The position numbers and the translations under genes were made by a program. From positions 62,001 to 126,000 of the forward strand of contig JACKHE010000001.1 of assembly GCA_020639135.1 (NCBI GenBank): a stretch of DNA of 64,000 nucleotides, in the 5' to 3' direction. The first letter of the stretch is position 1. Each line of letters begins with the position of its first letter. Below are positions 9,500 to 18,160 of the stretch, piece by piece. Source of the stretch: Phycisphaeraceae bacterium (GTDB lineage: Bacteria > Planctomycetota > Phycisphaerae > Phycisphaerales > UBA1924). The notes beneath the pieces are model-generated. The model was not told the DNA's origin. It did no database searches and was given only the letters and a program-made list of their open reading frames with translations.

Positions 9500-10838
9500 C
9501 GTCATCGACTCCGTGGTCATTCGCGCCGGTTGATGCGTCGCCCATGACCTCGCGCATGACCTCGGTGGCGAAGGCGCCGCGCGGCAGGGCGAAGACGCAG
9601 CGGACGCCGGGGCCGCGCCCGTCGGTGAAGGCTTCGGCGCGGGGGGGCTCGCGATCAACAAGCATCGGCGCGCGGAGCGCGCGCCGGGCGCCGGCGATGG
9701 GCTGACGCGTGCGCCGCTCGAACTGCGCGAGGTATTCGATCGTCACGCCGGTTTCTTCCAGCGCCGCGCGTTCGGCCTCGCCGGTGGCGCCCTGCGCCTC
9801 CGTCATCGCGGTCCCCCAGATCGGCCCGGTCGGGGAGATCCGAAGCTGGGCGAGCCTGGTGTGCGTGTCGGGGTCGGCGATCGTCTGGGCGTCCACGGTG
9901 AAGACAGCGCCGTTGCGCTGCTTCATCGCCAGGTCGCCCTCGCGGAGCGTCGCGAGCCGACCCTCCCCGATGCGCTGGTCGAGGATGCGGTTGAAGACGG
10001 CCGACTGGAACGCGGTGACCCAGAATCGGCGCTGGGTCATGTCGATGGCGCGCACGGCGTCCTCGGGGCCCCCGCCCTCGCGGAGCGACCGCAGCGCCTG
10101 CCGTTCGGACCGGGCGGTGCGCGGGAAGAGCGCGAAGGCCCCGTCATGGTCCCCTTCGGCGTAGCGCTGCCTCGCCTGCTCATCGGCGCGGCCCGGCTCG
10201 TGCGTCGGGCCCAGCAGGAGATCGAGCATTAGCCGGGCGTCGGAGAGCAGGTCGGCGCGGCCCAGGAGGTGGTTCCGCGCGGTGGAGCCGAATCGCTGCT
10301 CGCCCGCGCGGTTGGCGAATCCGGTCGCGGCGAGGGTGTCGAGCGTGCGCTGCGCCTCGGCGGCGCGCGCCGGGTCGCAGCCCCGGATCTCGATGGTGAA
10401 GCGGTTGCCCGCGAGGTGCCCCACGCGGAGCTTGTTCGTGTGCCAGCCCGAGCGGAGCGTGGTCAGGCGCTCGTCGTGGACCTCGGTCGGGGTCGAGGCG
10501 TCGTGCCCCGGGATGTGGACCGAGAGCCACTGCCGGGTGATGGCGCGCTTGTCCTTCATGCCTGCGTAACCGACGGCGCCACGGCGGACGCCGAAGCGGC
10601 GCGCGACGATCCCGACGGCCTGCGTGGTGGTCAGGTCGCGTTTCTCGATGAAGAGGTAGAGGTGCTCGCCCTCGCCGTGTGGCTCGTAGCTGGGGATCTC
10701 CTCGACGAGGAAATCCTCCGCGCACCGTTTGATAGCGCCGCCGGTCGCCGGGATGTCGCTCGTGAGCAGCGCGCCCGGGGCGGGATCGGTCAGCCACGGG
10801 GTAGTGGGCGCCTGTTGGGTGTTGACGGCGTTGGTCAT
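9492..10838 (-). CDS. truD: tRNA pseudouridine(13) synthase TruD
   Basis: 448 aa. It converts uridine 13 in the D-arm of tRNA to pseudouridine. The TruD signature GMKDKRA is at residues 93-99 with the catalytic Asp96, and the N-terminal block ending EDFLVEE is typical of the family. The large insertion and C-terminal half carry other family blocks (NRAGEQRFG, WVTAFQSAVFNRIL). The ATG start at 10838 is followed by a polar ~25-residue leader before homology begins. It is the first gene of a minus-strand pair with the HAD phosphatase and starts 20 bases after the stop of the DUF151 gene, so all three may be one transcript. Confidence 0.94.
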   Translation of the reverse strand: MTNAVNTQQAPTTPWLTDPAPGALLTSDIPATGGAIKRCAEDFLVEEIPSYEPHGEGEHLYLFIEKRDLTTTQAVGIVARRFGVRRGAVGYAGMKDKRAITRQWLSVHIPGHDASTPTEVHDERLTTLRSGWHTNKLRVGHLAGNRFTIEIRGCDPARAAEAQRTLDTLAATGFANRAGEQRFGSTARNHLLGRADLLSDARLMLDLLLGPTHEPGRADEQARQRYAEGDHDGAFALFPRTARSERQALRSLREGGGPEDAVRAIDMTQRRFWVTAFQSAVFNRILDQRIGEGRLATLREGDLAMKQRNGAVFTVDAQTIADPDTHTRLAQLRISPTGPIWGTAMTEAQGATGEAERAALEETGVTIEYLAQFERRTRQPIAGARRALRAPMLVDREPPRAEAFTDGRGPGVRCVFALPRGAFATEVMREVMGDASTGANDHGVDDDA

Positions 10839-10858
10839 GTGGTCGTTGCGCGCGAGGC

Positions 10859-11269
10859 TCAGCCGATATCGCTCTGGGCGCCGGCGAGGACGTGCTCCTC
10901 GCAGAAGATGGGCGCGTCGTTGGCGATGCCGAGCGCGATGGCGTCGCTGGGCCTGGCGTCGATGTGCTGGATGTCGCCGTTGGGCCCGGTGCGGATGTCG
11001 AGCGTGGCGAAGAACGTGTGCTCGGAGAGATCGCAGATGGTGACGGATTCGAGCTCGCCGCCCAGGGCCTCGATGACGTTGGCCAGGAGCTCGTGGGTCT
11101 GGGGGCGCTTGACGCGCTGGCCCTTCATCCGGCGGTCGATGGCCTGGGCCTCGGGCAGGCCGATCATGATGGGGAAGGTGCGCGAGCCGTCCACCTCGCG
11201 GAGCTCGATGAGCTGGTAGTCCTTCAGCTCGTGGATCAGGATCCGGGATAGCTCCATGCGCAGGGGCAT
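10859..11269 (-). CDS. Bifunctional nuclease family protein (DUF151)
   Basis: 136 aa, the usual length for a single DUF151 domain. Family hallmarks are visible: the opening MELSRI block, a GLPEAQAI helix, the HELL segment, and the DARPSDAIALG signature near residues 102-115. Plant and bacterial members have been reported with RNase and DNase activity; the cellular role in bacteria is unclear. No signal or membrane segment, so cytoplasmic. AGGAGATCC lies just upstream of the ATG at 11269. It precedes truD by 20 bases on the same strand. Confidence 0.9.
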   Translation of the reverse strand: MPLRMELSRILIHELKDYQLIELREVDGSRTFPIMIGLPEAQAIDRRMKGQRVKRPQTHELLANVIEALGGELESVTICDLSEHTFFATLDIRTGPNGDIQHIDARPSDAIALGIANDAPIFCEEHVLAGAQSDIG

Positions 11270-11401
11270 CGGCTGGATCTCCTCTCGTCAGGCCCGCGCC
11301 GGCGGCGATCGGCCGCCGGCCAACGCCTATGCTACGCCCCCTCCCCCGCCCCGGCAGCGCCGCGCCGATCGGCTTTGGCGGCGTCTTCGCAGCGATCGAC
11401 C

Positions 11402-12676
11402 ATGAAAACGCGCCTGATCATCGTGCTGGTCTTCGTCGCGTTCTTCGCGTTCGTGGGCGTGATCGCGGTGGCGCGGCTCGACGCCCGGCGGGAGGCCCGG
11501 GAGACGGCGCCGCCCCCGGAGGCCGTCCCGGTGCGGCTGGCGCCGCTGGCGACGCGGCCTTACGCCCTGACGGAGAAGCTCTACGGCGTGATCGAGGCGC
11601 GGGCTGCGGTGGACATGAGTTTCATCATCGCCGGGCGGATCAGCCTGCTGGGCCCAGACGCGTCGAAGGACAACCCCGTGACGATCGACGAGGGGGTCCG
11701 CGTCCGGCGTGGCGAGACGCTGGCGGTGCTCGACCCGGAGCGCTATGACGCGGCGGTGGATTCGGCCTTCGCCGAGCTCAGCCGCGCGGAGGCGACGCTG
11801 GAGCGCACCAACGCGCAGATCGCCGAGGCGACGGCGCAGGAGAGCGACCTGCTGGCGGAGCTGGAGCGGACGAGGACGGCCCTGGATCGCGGCGCCGGGA
11901 CGGAGCGCGACCTGGATCGGGCGCAGCGCCTGGCGCAGGCGGCGACGGCTCGGCGTCAGAGCGTCGAGGCGCAGCGCTCCGCGGACATCGCGCAGATCCG
12001 CGCGGCCGAGGCGATGCTGGCCACCGCCAACGCGCAGCGCGAGGACGCGACGCTCCGCGCGCCCTTCGACGGCGTGATTGCGGCGCTGCACGTCGAGCCC
12101 GGCGAGACGGTGTCCCCGGGCAAGGTCGTGCTGTCGATCATCGATGACCGTCAGGTCAGGCTCCGCGCGGGGATCGTCGAGCGCAAGGCGCCGCTGATCC
12201 GGGAGGGGCAGGCGGCGCACGTGACGGTGCGCGCGCTGGAGGGGCAGGCGTCGCTGGTGCGCGCGGGCGTGCCGGAGTCCATCGAGGGCGTGGTGACGCT
12301 GGTGACCCCCAGCGCCGACCCGGCGACGGGGCTCTTCGGGCTGGAGATCACCATCGACAACGACCCCGACTCGGTCGAGGGCGGGCGAGGATGGCTGCGC
12401 CCGGGCATGATCGGGCGCGCCACGATCCGGCTGGCCGAGCGCGAGCTGATGCTCGTCCCCGAGGAGGCAGCGCTTGACCTGGACGGCCAGCTGTGCGTGT
12501 TTCTCGCGCAGCGCGCCGAGAGCGGCGAGCTCGTCTCGGCGCTGACGCCGATCAACCCGATCGCCAGCGACGATCGGTACTACCTGCTCGAGACGCCGCC
12601 GCGGGGCGCGGGGCTGGTGATCGAGGGCCAGACGATGTGCATCGACGGCGAGCCGATCCGGGAGGTCGAGGACTGA
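11402..12676 (+). CDS. RND/MacA-type efflux periplasmic adaptor (HlyD family)
   Basis: 424 aa from the ATG at 11402. An N-terminal membrane helix (residues 5-21) is followed by the adaptor order: barrel-hybrid (GVIEARAAVDMSF, IAGRI), lipoyl half-motif (DEGVRVRRGETLAVLD), a long alpha hairpin (about residues 115-200), the second lipoyl half (LRAPFDGVIAALHVEPGE), then beta-barrel and membrane-proximal domains. These proteins link an inner-membrane pump to an outer-membrane channel. No pump or TolC gene follows: the next gene converges, so this is an orphan adaptor within the window. An in-frame TTG 27 bases upstream is less likely because it adds a polar leader before the helix. Confidence 0.88.
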   Translation: MKTRLIIVLVFVAFFAFVGVIAVARLDARREARETAPPPEAVPVRLAPLATRPYALTEKLYGVIEARAAVDMSFIIAGRISLLGPDASKDNPVTIDEGVRVRRGETLAVLDPERYDAAVDSAFAELSRAEATLERTNAQIAEATAQESDLLAELERTRTALDRGAGTERDLDRAQRLAQAATARRQSVEAQRSADIAQIRAAEAMLATANAQREDATLRAPFDGVIAALHVEPGETVSPGKVVLSIIDDRQVRLRAGIVERKAPLIREGQAAHVTVRALEGQASLVRAGVPESIEGVVTLVTPSADPATGLFGLEITIDNDPDSVEGGRGWLRPGMIGRATIRLAERELMLVPEEAALDLDGQLCVFLAQRAESGELVSALTPINPIASDDRYYLLETPPRGAGLVIEGQTMCIDGEPIREVED

Positions 12677-12704
12677 CCCGAAGGCGCTTCGGCGCGTTTC
12701 AGTC
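12671..12704. terminator. Bidirectional hairpin spanning two converging stop codons
   Basis: An outer stem GACTGA (12671-12676) with TCAGTC (12699-12704) and an inner stem CCGAA (12678-12682) with TTCGG (12688-12692) nest together. Both converging genes end within the outer stem. No T tract. Confidence 0.42.
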
Positions 12705-15425
12705 GGAGACCGCCGATCCCTGCCGGCCGTGGAGGTGATCGCGGAAGGCGAAGATGACCTCCTTCAGCGACATGGGCTTGACGCCGGCGCGGCGGCGCTC
12801 GTGGCCCAGGCGGTACATCTCGCGCCACTGCCGGAACAGGACGCGGTAGGTCCACAGCAGGGACTTGCGCGGGTCGTACATGTTCGTGGACTCGCTCATG
12901 GTGCCGTTGAGCTCGAGGATGACGAAGCCCTCGCCGTGGCGGAGCTCCTCGTCGCTGGCGTAGCGGATGTCGAAGCGACCGAAGTCGAATCCCCCGGGGT
13001 AGTCGCGGGAGATCTCGTCGATGCGCCGGGAGAGCTCGTCGGTGATCAGGTCGGCGCCGTCGAGGAACTTCGTGCCCTGGGCGTGGTTGCCCGCCTCGGC
13101 CAGGCGGATTCTCTCGCCCTTGCCCGGCACGCGGTCGAGCTGGTCGGCGAAGCGTTTGCAGAAGACCTCCCCCTGCATGCGGTAGCGCGGGTGACCCCAG
13201 ATCAGGCGCTCGATGGTGCGCTTGCCGTCGCCGGTGATCACGGGGAACTCCTTGCGCGTGATCGAGAAGATGTACCCCGCGCGCCCGTCGGCGCGGTCGG
13301 AATCGCTTTGGCGAACCCAGAGGACACCGACCTCCTCGGGGCCCGGGTGATATCCCTGCACGACGGCGTCGCGGGTCATGCCGCGGAAGTACTCCAGCGC
13401 CTCGTCCCTGCTGCGCACGAGCTTGACGGCGTGGCCGCGCTGCGCCTGGTCGGGCTTGAGGATGACGGGGTAGCCGTGGAATCCGTCGGCGCTGTTGATG
13501 ATCGAGTCCGCCCGGTCGGCGCGCTCCTCGGGGGAGTCGCCCTCGGCGATGAAGTCGGTGGGGACGACCCATTCACCGGCGCCTCCGTCGAGGAGCCCCT
13601 TGATGATGGTCCACTTGCTCTCGCCGACGACGCCGCCGCCGTGGGGTACGCCGGGGTTGAGGCAGGTGAAGCTCATGGGCCCGCCGCGGCGGACCGCCTG
13701 CCACGCGAGGTACACACCGAGCGGCGCGTAGAAGATCCACGAGGGCCAGTACTCGGAGCGGACGAGGCGCACCACGCCGGCCAGGACGCGCCGGCGTCCG
13801 GTCCATGTGAAGCAGGCGACGACGATGCGCACGGCGATCAGGATGACCACGAGCGCGGCGATGACCGAGAGCGGGCCGCCCAGCGTCTCGTGCAGGGCGC
13901 CGAGCAGCCTCGGTCCTGCGAGGATCGCGATCAGCAGCAGCGCTGGGGTCCAGAGCACCGCGGCCAGGCCCGCCCAGATCAGGAAATGGTGCGTGCGCCG
14001 CGAGAGCAGGCCCGCGGCGAGGTAGGTCGGCAGCCTCGTGCCCGGCGCGGCGCGCGCGACGAAGACGGCGGCGATGGTGTGCTTGTCGAACCAGCGGCCC
14101 CAGCGGTCGAGCGATCGCTCGGGGAGCCACTGGCGGATCAGGGGCCAGCGCAGCGCCGGGCGGCCGGCGAATCGGCCGATGGCGTAGAGCGCGCCGTCAC
14201 CGATCGTGATGCCCATGAAGCACCCGATGAAGCCCACGCCGAAGTCGAGGCGTCCCGAGGCGATGAGCAGCCCGACGGCGATGACGGTGGCGTCCTCGCT
14301 AACGAAGGTCGCGAGGATGATGAACAGGATGATGATGGACCAGTGCGTGCCGCGGACGAGCTCGAATGGCCCCAGGTGGCCGATCTCGTTGTCATCGGCG
14401 TCGGGGGCGAAGTCGGTGATGCCGACGAGCGCGGGGACGCCGGCGGTCTCGTGGCGATCGAAGAAGCCGGTGCACAGCGCGGCGGTCTGGCGCAGTTTCG
14501 CCTCGCGCTGCTCGGGCGATCCGGTGAAGCCGCCGAAGGGGAAGAAGTGGCTGGCGTCGAGCATGACGAGCCGGCTGGTGGCAATGAGCCGGTGCGATTC
14601 CTCGGCGCACCACGCGGGGACGAGCGGGTCGCGGCGGCCCTGGAGGATGAGCGTGGGCGCGTCGAGGCGCTGCATCACGTCGCGCAGGGGGCGCTGGTCG
14701 GTGTCCCAGAAGTTGCGGATGAAACCGTGGCGCATGGCGCGGGCGCCGAGCAGCCCGAAGTGCGGGATGAGCTCGGGCAGCACGACCACGCCGGCGTAGC
14801 CGAGGGCGTACTTGGCGTGCTCGAAGTAGTAGTCGCCGCTGCCCTCGGCCTCCTGCACGCCGATGGCGCCCATGAGGGTGAGCGTGGCGACGCGCTCCGG
14901 CGCCAGGTCGGCGGTCTCGATGGCGCTGCCGCCGCCCTGGGACCAGCCGACGATGTGCGCGCGATCGATGTTGAGCTGGTCCATCACGGCCAGCGTGTAG
15001 CGGGCGTTGGCGATGATGGAGTAGCTGTCCACCCAGGCGCTGGAACAGCCGAAGCCCGGGAAGTCCAGCGCGTAGGCGGTGTAGCCCTGTTCGGCGAGCT
15101 TCGGCGCCAGCTTGGCGAAGTCCAGCGCACCGCCGGAGGGCGAGCCGTGCAGGAGGATCACGGGGATCGGCCGGCGTTCGGCGTTCGGCGGCGGCTCCCA
15201 CCTGAGCAGAGAGATGGTCGCGTGCCTGCCGGGCTCGGGGCCCGCGTCGCGCATCTCGGGGACGAGCGCATCGAGCCGCTGCGCGGTTGGCGCCCATTGG
15301 GCGTCGCTGGGTCGCCACGCGTCGGCGCCGGAGAGTCTGGTGAAGAGGTTCGACGCGAGGAGCAGGGAGAGGTAGCCGAGGATCAACCACCGCCGACGCC
15401 CGGCCCAGCGCGCCAGTGAGCGGAT
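12699..15425 (-). CDS. Triple fusion: alpha/beta hydrolase, DedA/VTT membrane domain, ATP-grasp domain
   Basis: About 909 aa, from a GTG at 15428 that overlaps the GH3 stop as GTGA (the next base positions 15426-15428 are the start codon). Three parts are visible. (1) Residues 75-330, alpha/beta hydrolase: LLHGSP oxyanion loop, nucleophile S163 in GWSQGG, D267 in GRRDPLV, H294 in ASHFFPF. (2) Residues 365-545, several membrane helices with the DedA/VTT-like ARAAPGTRLPTYLAAG motif (459-473). (3) Residues 600-870, ATP-grasp: K658 in VILKPD, and E839/N841 in VILELNG as likely metal ligands. An N-terminal helix (12-28) suggests the hydrolase is extracytoplasmic or membrane-bound. Last gene of a coupled operon. 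Each domain is clear; the combined function (an amide or ester ligation on a lipid?) is inference. Confidence 0.85.
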   Translation of the reverse strand: MRSLARWAGRRRWLILGYLSLLLASNLFTRLSGADAWRPSDAQWAPTAQRLDALVPEMRDAGPEPGRHATISLLRWEPPPNAERRPIPVILLHGSPSGGALDFAKLAPKLAEQGYTAYALDFPGFGCSSAWVDSYSIIANARYTLAVMDQLNIDRAHIVGWSQGGGSAIETADLAPERVATLTLMGAIGVQEAEGSGDYYFEHAKYALGYAGVVVLPELIPHFGLLGARAMRHGFIRNFWDTDQRPLRDVMQRLDAPTLILQGRRDPLVPAWCAEESHRLIATSRLVMLDASHFFPFGGFTGSPEQREAKLRQTAALCTGFFDRHETAGVPALVGITDFAPDADDNEIGHLGPFELVRGTHWSIIILFIILATFVSEDATVIAVGLLIASGRLDFGVGFIGCFMGITIGDGALYAIGRFAGRPALRWPLIRQWLPERSLDRWGRWFDKHTIAAVFVARAAPGTRLPTYLAAGLLSRRTHHFLIWAGLAAVLWTPALLLIAILAGPRLLGALHETLGGPLSVIAALVVILIAVRIVVACFTWTGRRRVLAGVVRLVRSEYWPSWIFYAPLGVYLAWQAVRRGGPMSFTCLNPGVPHGGGVVGESKWTIIKGLLDGGAGEWVVPTDFIAEGDSPEERADRADSIINSADGFHGYPVILKPDQAQRGHAVKLVRSRDEALEYFRGMTRDAVVQGYHPGPEEVGVLWVRQSDSDRADGRAGYIFSITRKEFPVITGDGKRTIERLIWGHPRYRMQGEVFCKRFADQLDRVPGKGERIRLAEAGNHAQGTKFLDGADLITDELSRRIDEISRDYPGGFDFGRFDIRYASDEELRHGEGFVILELNGTMSESTNMYDPRKSLLWTYRVLFRQWREMYRLGHERRRAGVKPMSLKEVIFAFRDHLHGRQGSAVSD

Positions 15426-17065
15426 CACCGGACCGCCCCGGCGGGGACCGCGTCGGCGGAGGCCGGCGTCTCGGCGATCCCGGCGACGGCGCGGACGCCA
15501 TCAATGATGTCGCGGTGGTTGGCGCACCGCGGCGCCTTGTGCTGGCCGCCCAGCTTGCCCCGGGACTGCATCCACCGGTGGAGCGCGCCGTCTGGCAGCG
15601 AGGTGATGGTCGGCGGCGCCATGCCCAGGTCGCTCGCGCGCTTGGTCGTGTAGTCCACGTTCTGCGACTTGATGGCTCGGTCGAAGGCGTCCCGGAACAC
15701 GCGACGTTGTTGGGGATCGGTCGGCGTCCATTCCACGGCGAGTTCGAGCCCCGCCCGGTGGGTCGCGTCGGGGTACACGGGCGCGGCGGTGAACTCGCCG
15801 ATCTCCGCGCCGACGGCTCTGGCCGCCTCGACGACGGCGTTCTCGATGTGCTCGACGATGATGTTCTCGCCGAAGGCGTTGATGAAATGCTTGTGCCGGC
15901 CCACGATGCGCAGGCGCGGCGGCCCGTCGGGCGGGATGGTGTCGAACTCCACGACGTCGCCGATGATGTATCGGTACAGCCCCGCGCAGGTGCTCATGAC
16001 GACGACGTAGCGCTGGCCGCGCTCGGCCCGGTCGCAGGTGACGGCGCTGGGGTGGGGGTCGTGGATCTCCTCGAGCGGGACGAACTCGTAGAAGATGCGG
16101 TGATCGATGTTCAGGCGCAGGCCGGGGTCGCCCGGGGTGTCCTGCATCGCGATGAACCCCTCGCTGGCGGGGTAAACCTCGAGCCGCTGGGGGATGTCGT
16201 CGCCCCGGGGGTCGCCGGACCACAGCGAGCGGACACGGGGCTCGAAGGGCGCGTACTTGACTCCGCCGTGGACGAAGAGCGTCAGGCCGGGCCACAGCTC
16301 GCGCATGCACGAGACACGGCGCCCCTGTTCGTTCGCCAGAGAGATCATGCGCTCGAAGAGGACGGACGCCCAGGACGGCATGCCGCTGATGAACCGGACG
16401 TCGGCGTCGAGGCAGACGCGGGCCATCGCCTCGATCTTCCTCGTCCAGTCGGACATGAGCGCGATGTCCCGGCCCGGCAGGTGCGCCGCGGAGATGGGCC
16501 ATCGGATCATCGGCGTGACGACGCCCGAGAGGTCGCCGGTCCGGACGCCGTGCTCGTTGACCGCCAGGTCGGTCGATCCCCCGAGGAAGAGGAGCTTGCC
16601 GGCGAAGAGGTGAGAGAGAGACTCGTGACGCCTGGCGTAGTGGGCGAAGATGTCGAGCCCCGCCTTGCGGTTGTGCGCGAGCATCTCGTCGGAGACGGGG
16701 ATGAACTTGTCGCCGGCGGTGGTGCCGCTGGTCTGCGCCCAGTTGCGGACGACGCCGGGCCAGAGGACATCGGGCTCGGCCTCGTCGCGCATCCTGGCGA
16801 GCAGGGGCCTGAAGGCGTCGATGTCGGCGACGGGTACCTCGGCGCGGTAGGCGGCGAGCATGGGGTCGCCGTCGAGCCGCGCGATGGCGGCGAAGCGATG
16901 GCGCTTCCCGTACTCGGTGTCGGCGGCGCGGCGGAGGAGCCACCGGAGCTGTTCGAGCTGGATGCGCCCGGCGCCGAGGGACCAGCGCTGCGTGTCGTTG
17001 AGCTCGTCGATGCGGAGCCGGAGCCCTGCCTGCAGCCCCGCCCCGATGAGGGCGGTCCAGCCCAT
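15425..17065 (-). CDS. GH3-family acyl-acid adenylating/amido synthetase
   Basis: 546 aa. GH3 enzymes belong to the ANL superfamily; they activate a carboxylic acid with ATP and pass the acyl group to an amine, and are best known for plant auxin and jasmonate conjugation. Visible motifs: the P-loop-like TSGTTAGDKFIPVS (residues ~112-125), the mid block FVHGGVKYAPFEPR, the adenine/AMP region YPASEGF, LYRYIIGDVVEF, and GRHKHFINAFGENI. Full family length. The ATG at 17065 gives a TGATG overlap with the upstream hydrolase; a GTG at 17068 would give a 4-base overlap. The middle position in a coupled three-gene operon with two hydrolase domains and an ATP-grasp domain suggests a dedicated acyl conjugation pathway; the substrates are not known. 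Confidence 0.9.
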   Translation of the reverse strand: MGWTALIGAGLQAGLRLRIDELNDTQRWSLGAGRIQLEQLRWLLRRAADTEYGKRHRFAAIARLDGDPMLAAYRAEVPVADIDAFRPLLARMRDEAEPDVLWPGVVRNWAQTSGTTAGDKFIPVSDEMLAHNRKAGLDIFAHYARRHESLSHLFAGKLLFLGGSTDLAVNEHGVRTGDLSGVVTPMIRWPISAAHLPGRDIALMSDWTRKIEAMARVCLDADVRFISGMPSWASVLFERMISLANEQGRRVSCMRELWPGLTLFVHGGVKYAPFEPRVRSLWSGDPRGDDIPQRLEVYPASEGFIAMQDTPGDPGLRLNIDHRIFYEFVPLEEIHDPHPSAVTCDRAERGQRYVVVMSTCAGLYRYIIGDVVEFDTIPPDGPPRLRIVGRHKHFINAFGENIIVEHIENAVVEAARAVGAEIGEFTAAPVYPDATHRAGLELAVEWTPTDPQQRRVFRDAFDRAIKSQNVDYTTKRASDLGMAPPTITSLPDGALHRWMQSRGKLGGQHKAPRCANHRDIIDGVRAVAGIAETPASADAVPAGAVR

Positions 17066-17982
17066 CACGCGACCTCCTGCCTCGAGCGGAGCGGGTAGTA
17101 GGGGTCGAACTCGTTGAGGAAGTCGTCGATCGCCTTGGTGAAGGCCTCGGCCTGCTCGATCTGCGGCGCGTGACCGGCGCCCTCGAGCCAGTGGATGTGG
17201 GCGTTGGGCATGAGCTCGTTGAACTCCTCGGCGACGCTCGGGGGCGTGACGGTGTCGCCCCTGCCCCAGAGGAGCAGCGCCGGCGCCTCGATCTCGGCGA
17301 GGTGTGCGGCGAGGTTGTCGCTCTTGGCGCTCTTGGAGAGCCGCACCAGCGCGCGCGCGGCGCGGCGGTTGGAGAGCTCCTCGTACACGCGGTCCACCGT
17401 GCCTGCGGGCACGTTCGCCGGGTCGCTGAAGAGCTCGTTGATCTTCATCTGGAGCCAGTCGCGGCTGGGGCGGTGCTGCGCGGTGCGCCCGACGACGATC
17501 TCACGCTCGAAGAGGCCCGACGACCCGGCGAGGACGATGCCGCGGACCGCCTCGGGGTGATCGAGCGCCACGCGCAACGCGAGGTGGCCGCCGAGGGAGT
17601 TGCCGATGAAGACGGCGGGGCCGTCGAGGAGGCCGATGAGTTCGCGCTTGACCATCGCGGTGACGGCGTCGATGGAGCAGAGCTTGTGCGGGATCCGCGC
17701 GAGCGGGAACTCGAGCATGATGCACCGCGAGCGTTTGGAGAGGGTCTCGACGGCGGGGATCCAGTGCTCGTTGAGCCCGAGGAGCCCGTGGAGGAAGACC
17801 ACCGGCTCGCCGGCGCCGGCCTCCTCGATTGTCAGGTGGAACTCGTCGAGGTCGGGGTGCGCCAGGGAAGCCCTCCGGACCGCCTCGCGCAGGGCGGCGC
17901 GAACGTTGCTGGTTGGGGGCTCGGTTCCTGGCAAGGGGCGAAACTCCGATCGGTGTGCGGAAATCGGTCGATCCGGGCGCAC
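17065..17982 (-). CDS. Alpha/beta hydrolase
   Basis: 305 aa, GTG start at 17982. The catalytic triad is visible: nucleophile Ser in GNSLGGHLAL (near residue 128), Asp in WGRGDTVTPP, His in GAGHAPQIEQ. FLHGLLG is the oxyanion-hole loop. The fold and motifs match MhpC/BioH-like esterases and acyl hydrolases; the substrate is unknown. The first ~45 residues are polar and poorly conserved, so the true start could be further in. It is the first gene of a minus-strand operon, overlapping the GH3-type gene by 1 to 4 bases, which implies a role in the same acyl chemistry, for example releasing or editing a product. Confidence 0.85.
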   Translation of the reverse strand: MRPDRPISAHRSEFRPLPGTEPPTSNVRAALREAVRRASLAHPDLDEFHLTIEEAGAGEPVVFLHGLLGLNEHWIPAVETLSKRSRCIMLEFPLARIPHKLCSIDAVTAMVKRELIGLLDGPAVFIGNSLGGHLALRVALDHPEAVRGIVLAGSSGLFEREIVVGRTAQHRPSRDWLQMKINELFSDPANVPAGTVDRVYEELSNRRAARALVRLSKSAKSDNLAAHLAEIEAPALLLWGRGDTVTPPSVAEEFNELMPNAHIHWLEGAGHAPQIEQAEAFTKAIDDFLNEFDPYYPLRSRQEVA

Positions 17983-18160
17983 GACAACGCCCGTGAGCCG
18001 GGTGCACCGATCTCAAGCCTGATCGTATCTGTCTCGGGGACCCGCCGCCACCTGTTGAGGTCGGCGGGGATGCGTGCTCCGGGCGCTGTCATGGCGTGAT
18101 CATGAGGCCCGGACCGACCCGCTGGGCCGGGATCCGTCGATGGTCGTCCGGCGGCTCGGG

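Noticed and set aside
12729..15419. 896-codon open frame opposite the triple fusion
   Set aside because: Very acidic, repetitive and free of domain signals; the minus-strand frame carries three clear domains.
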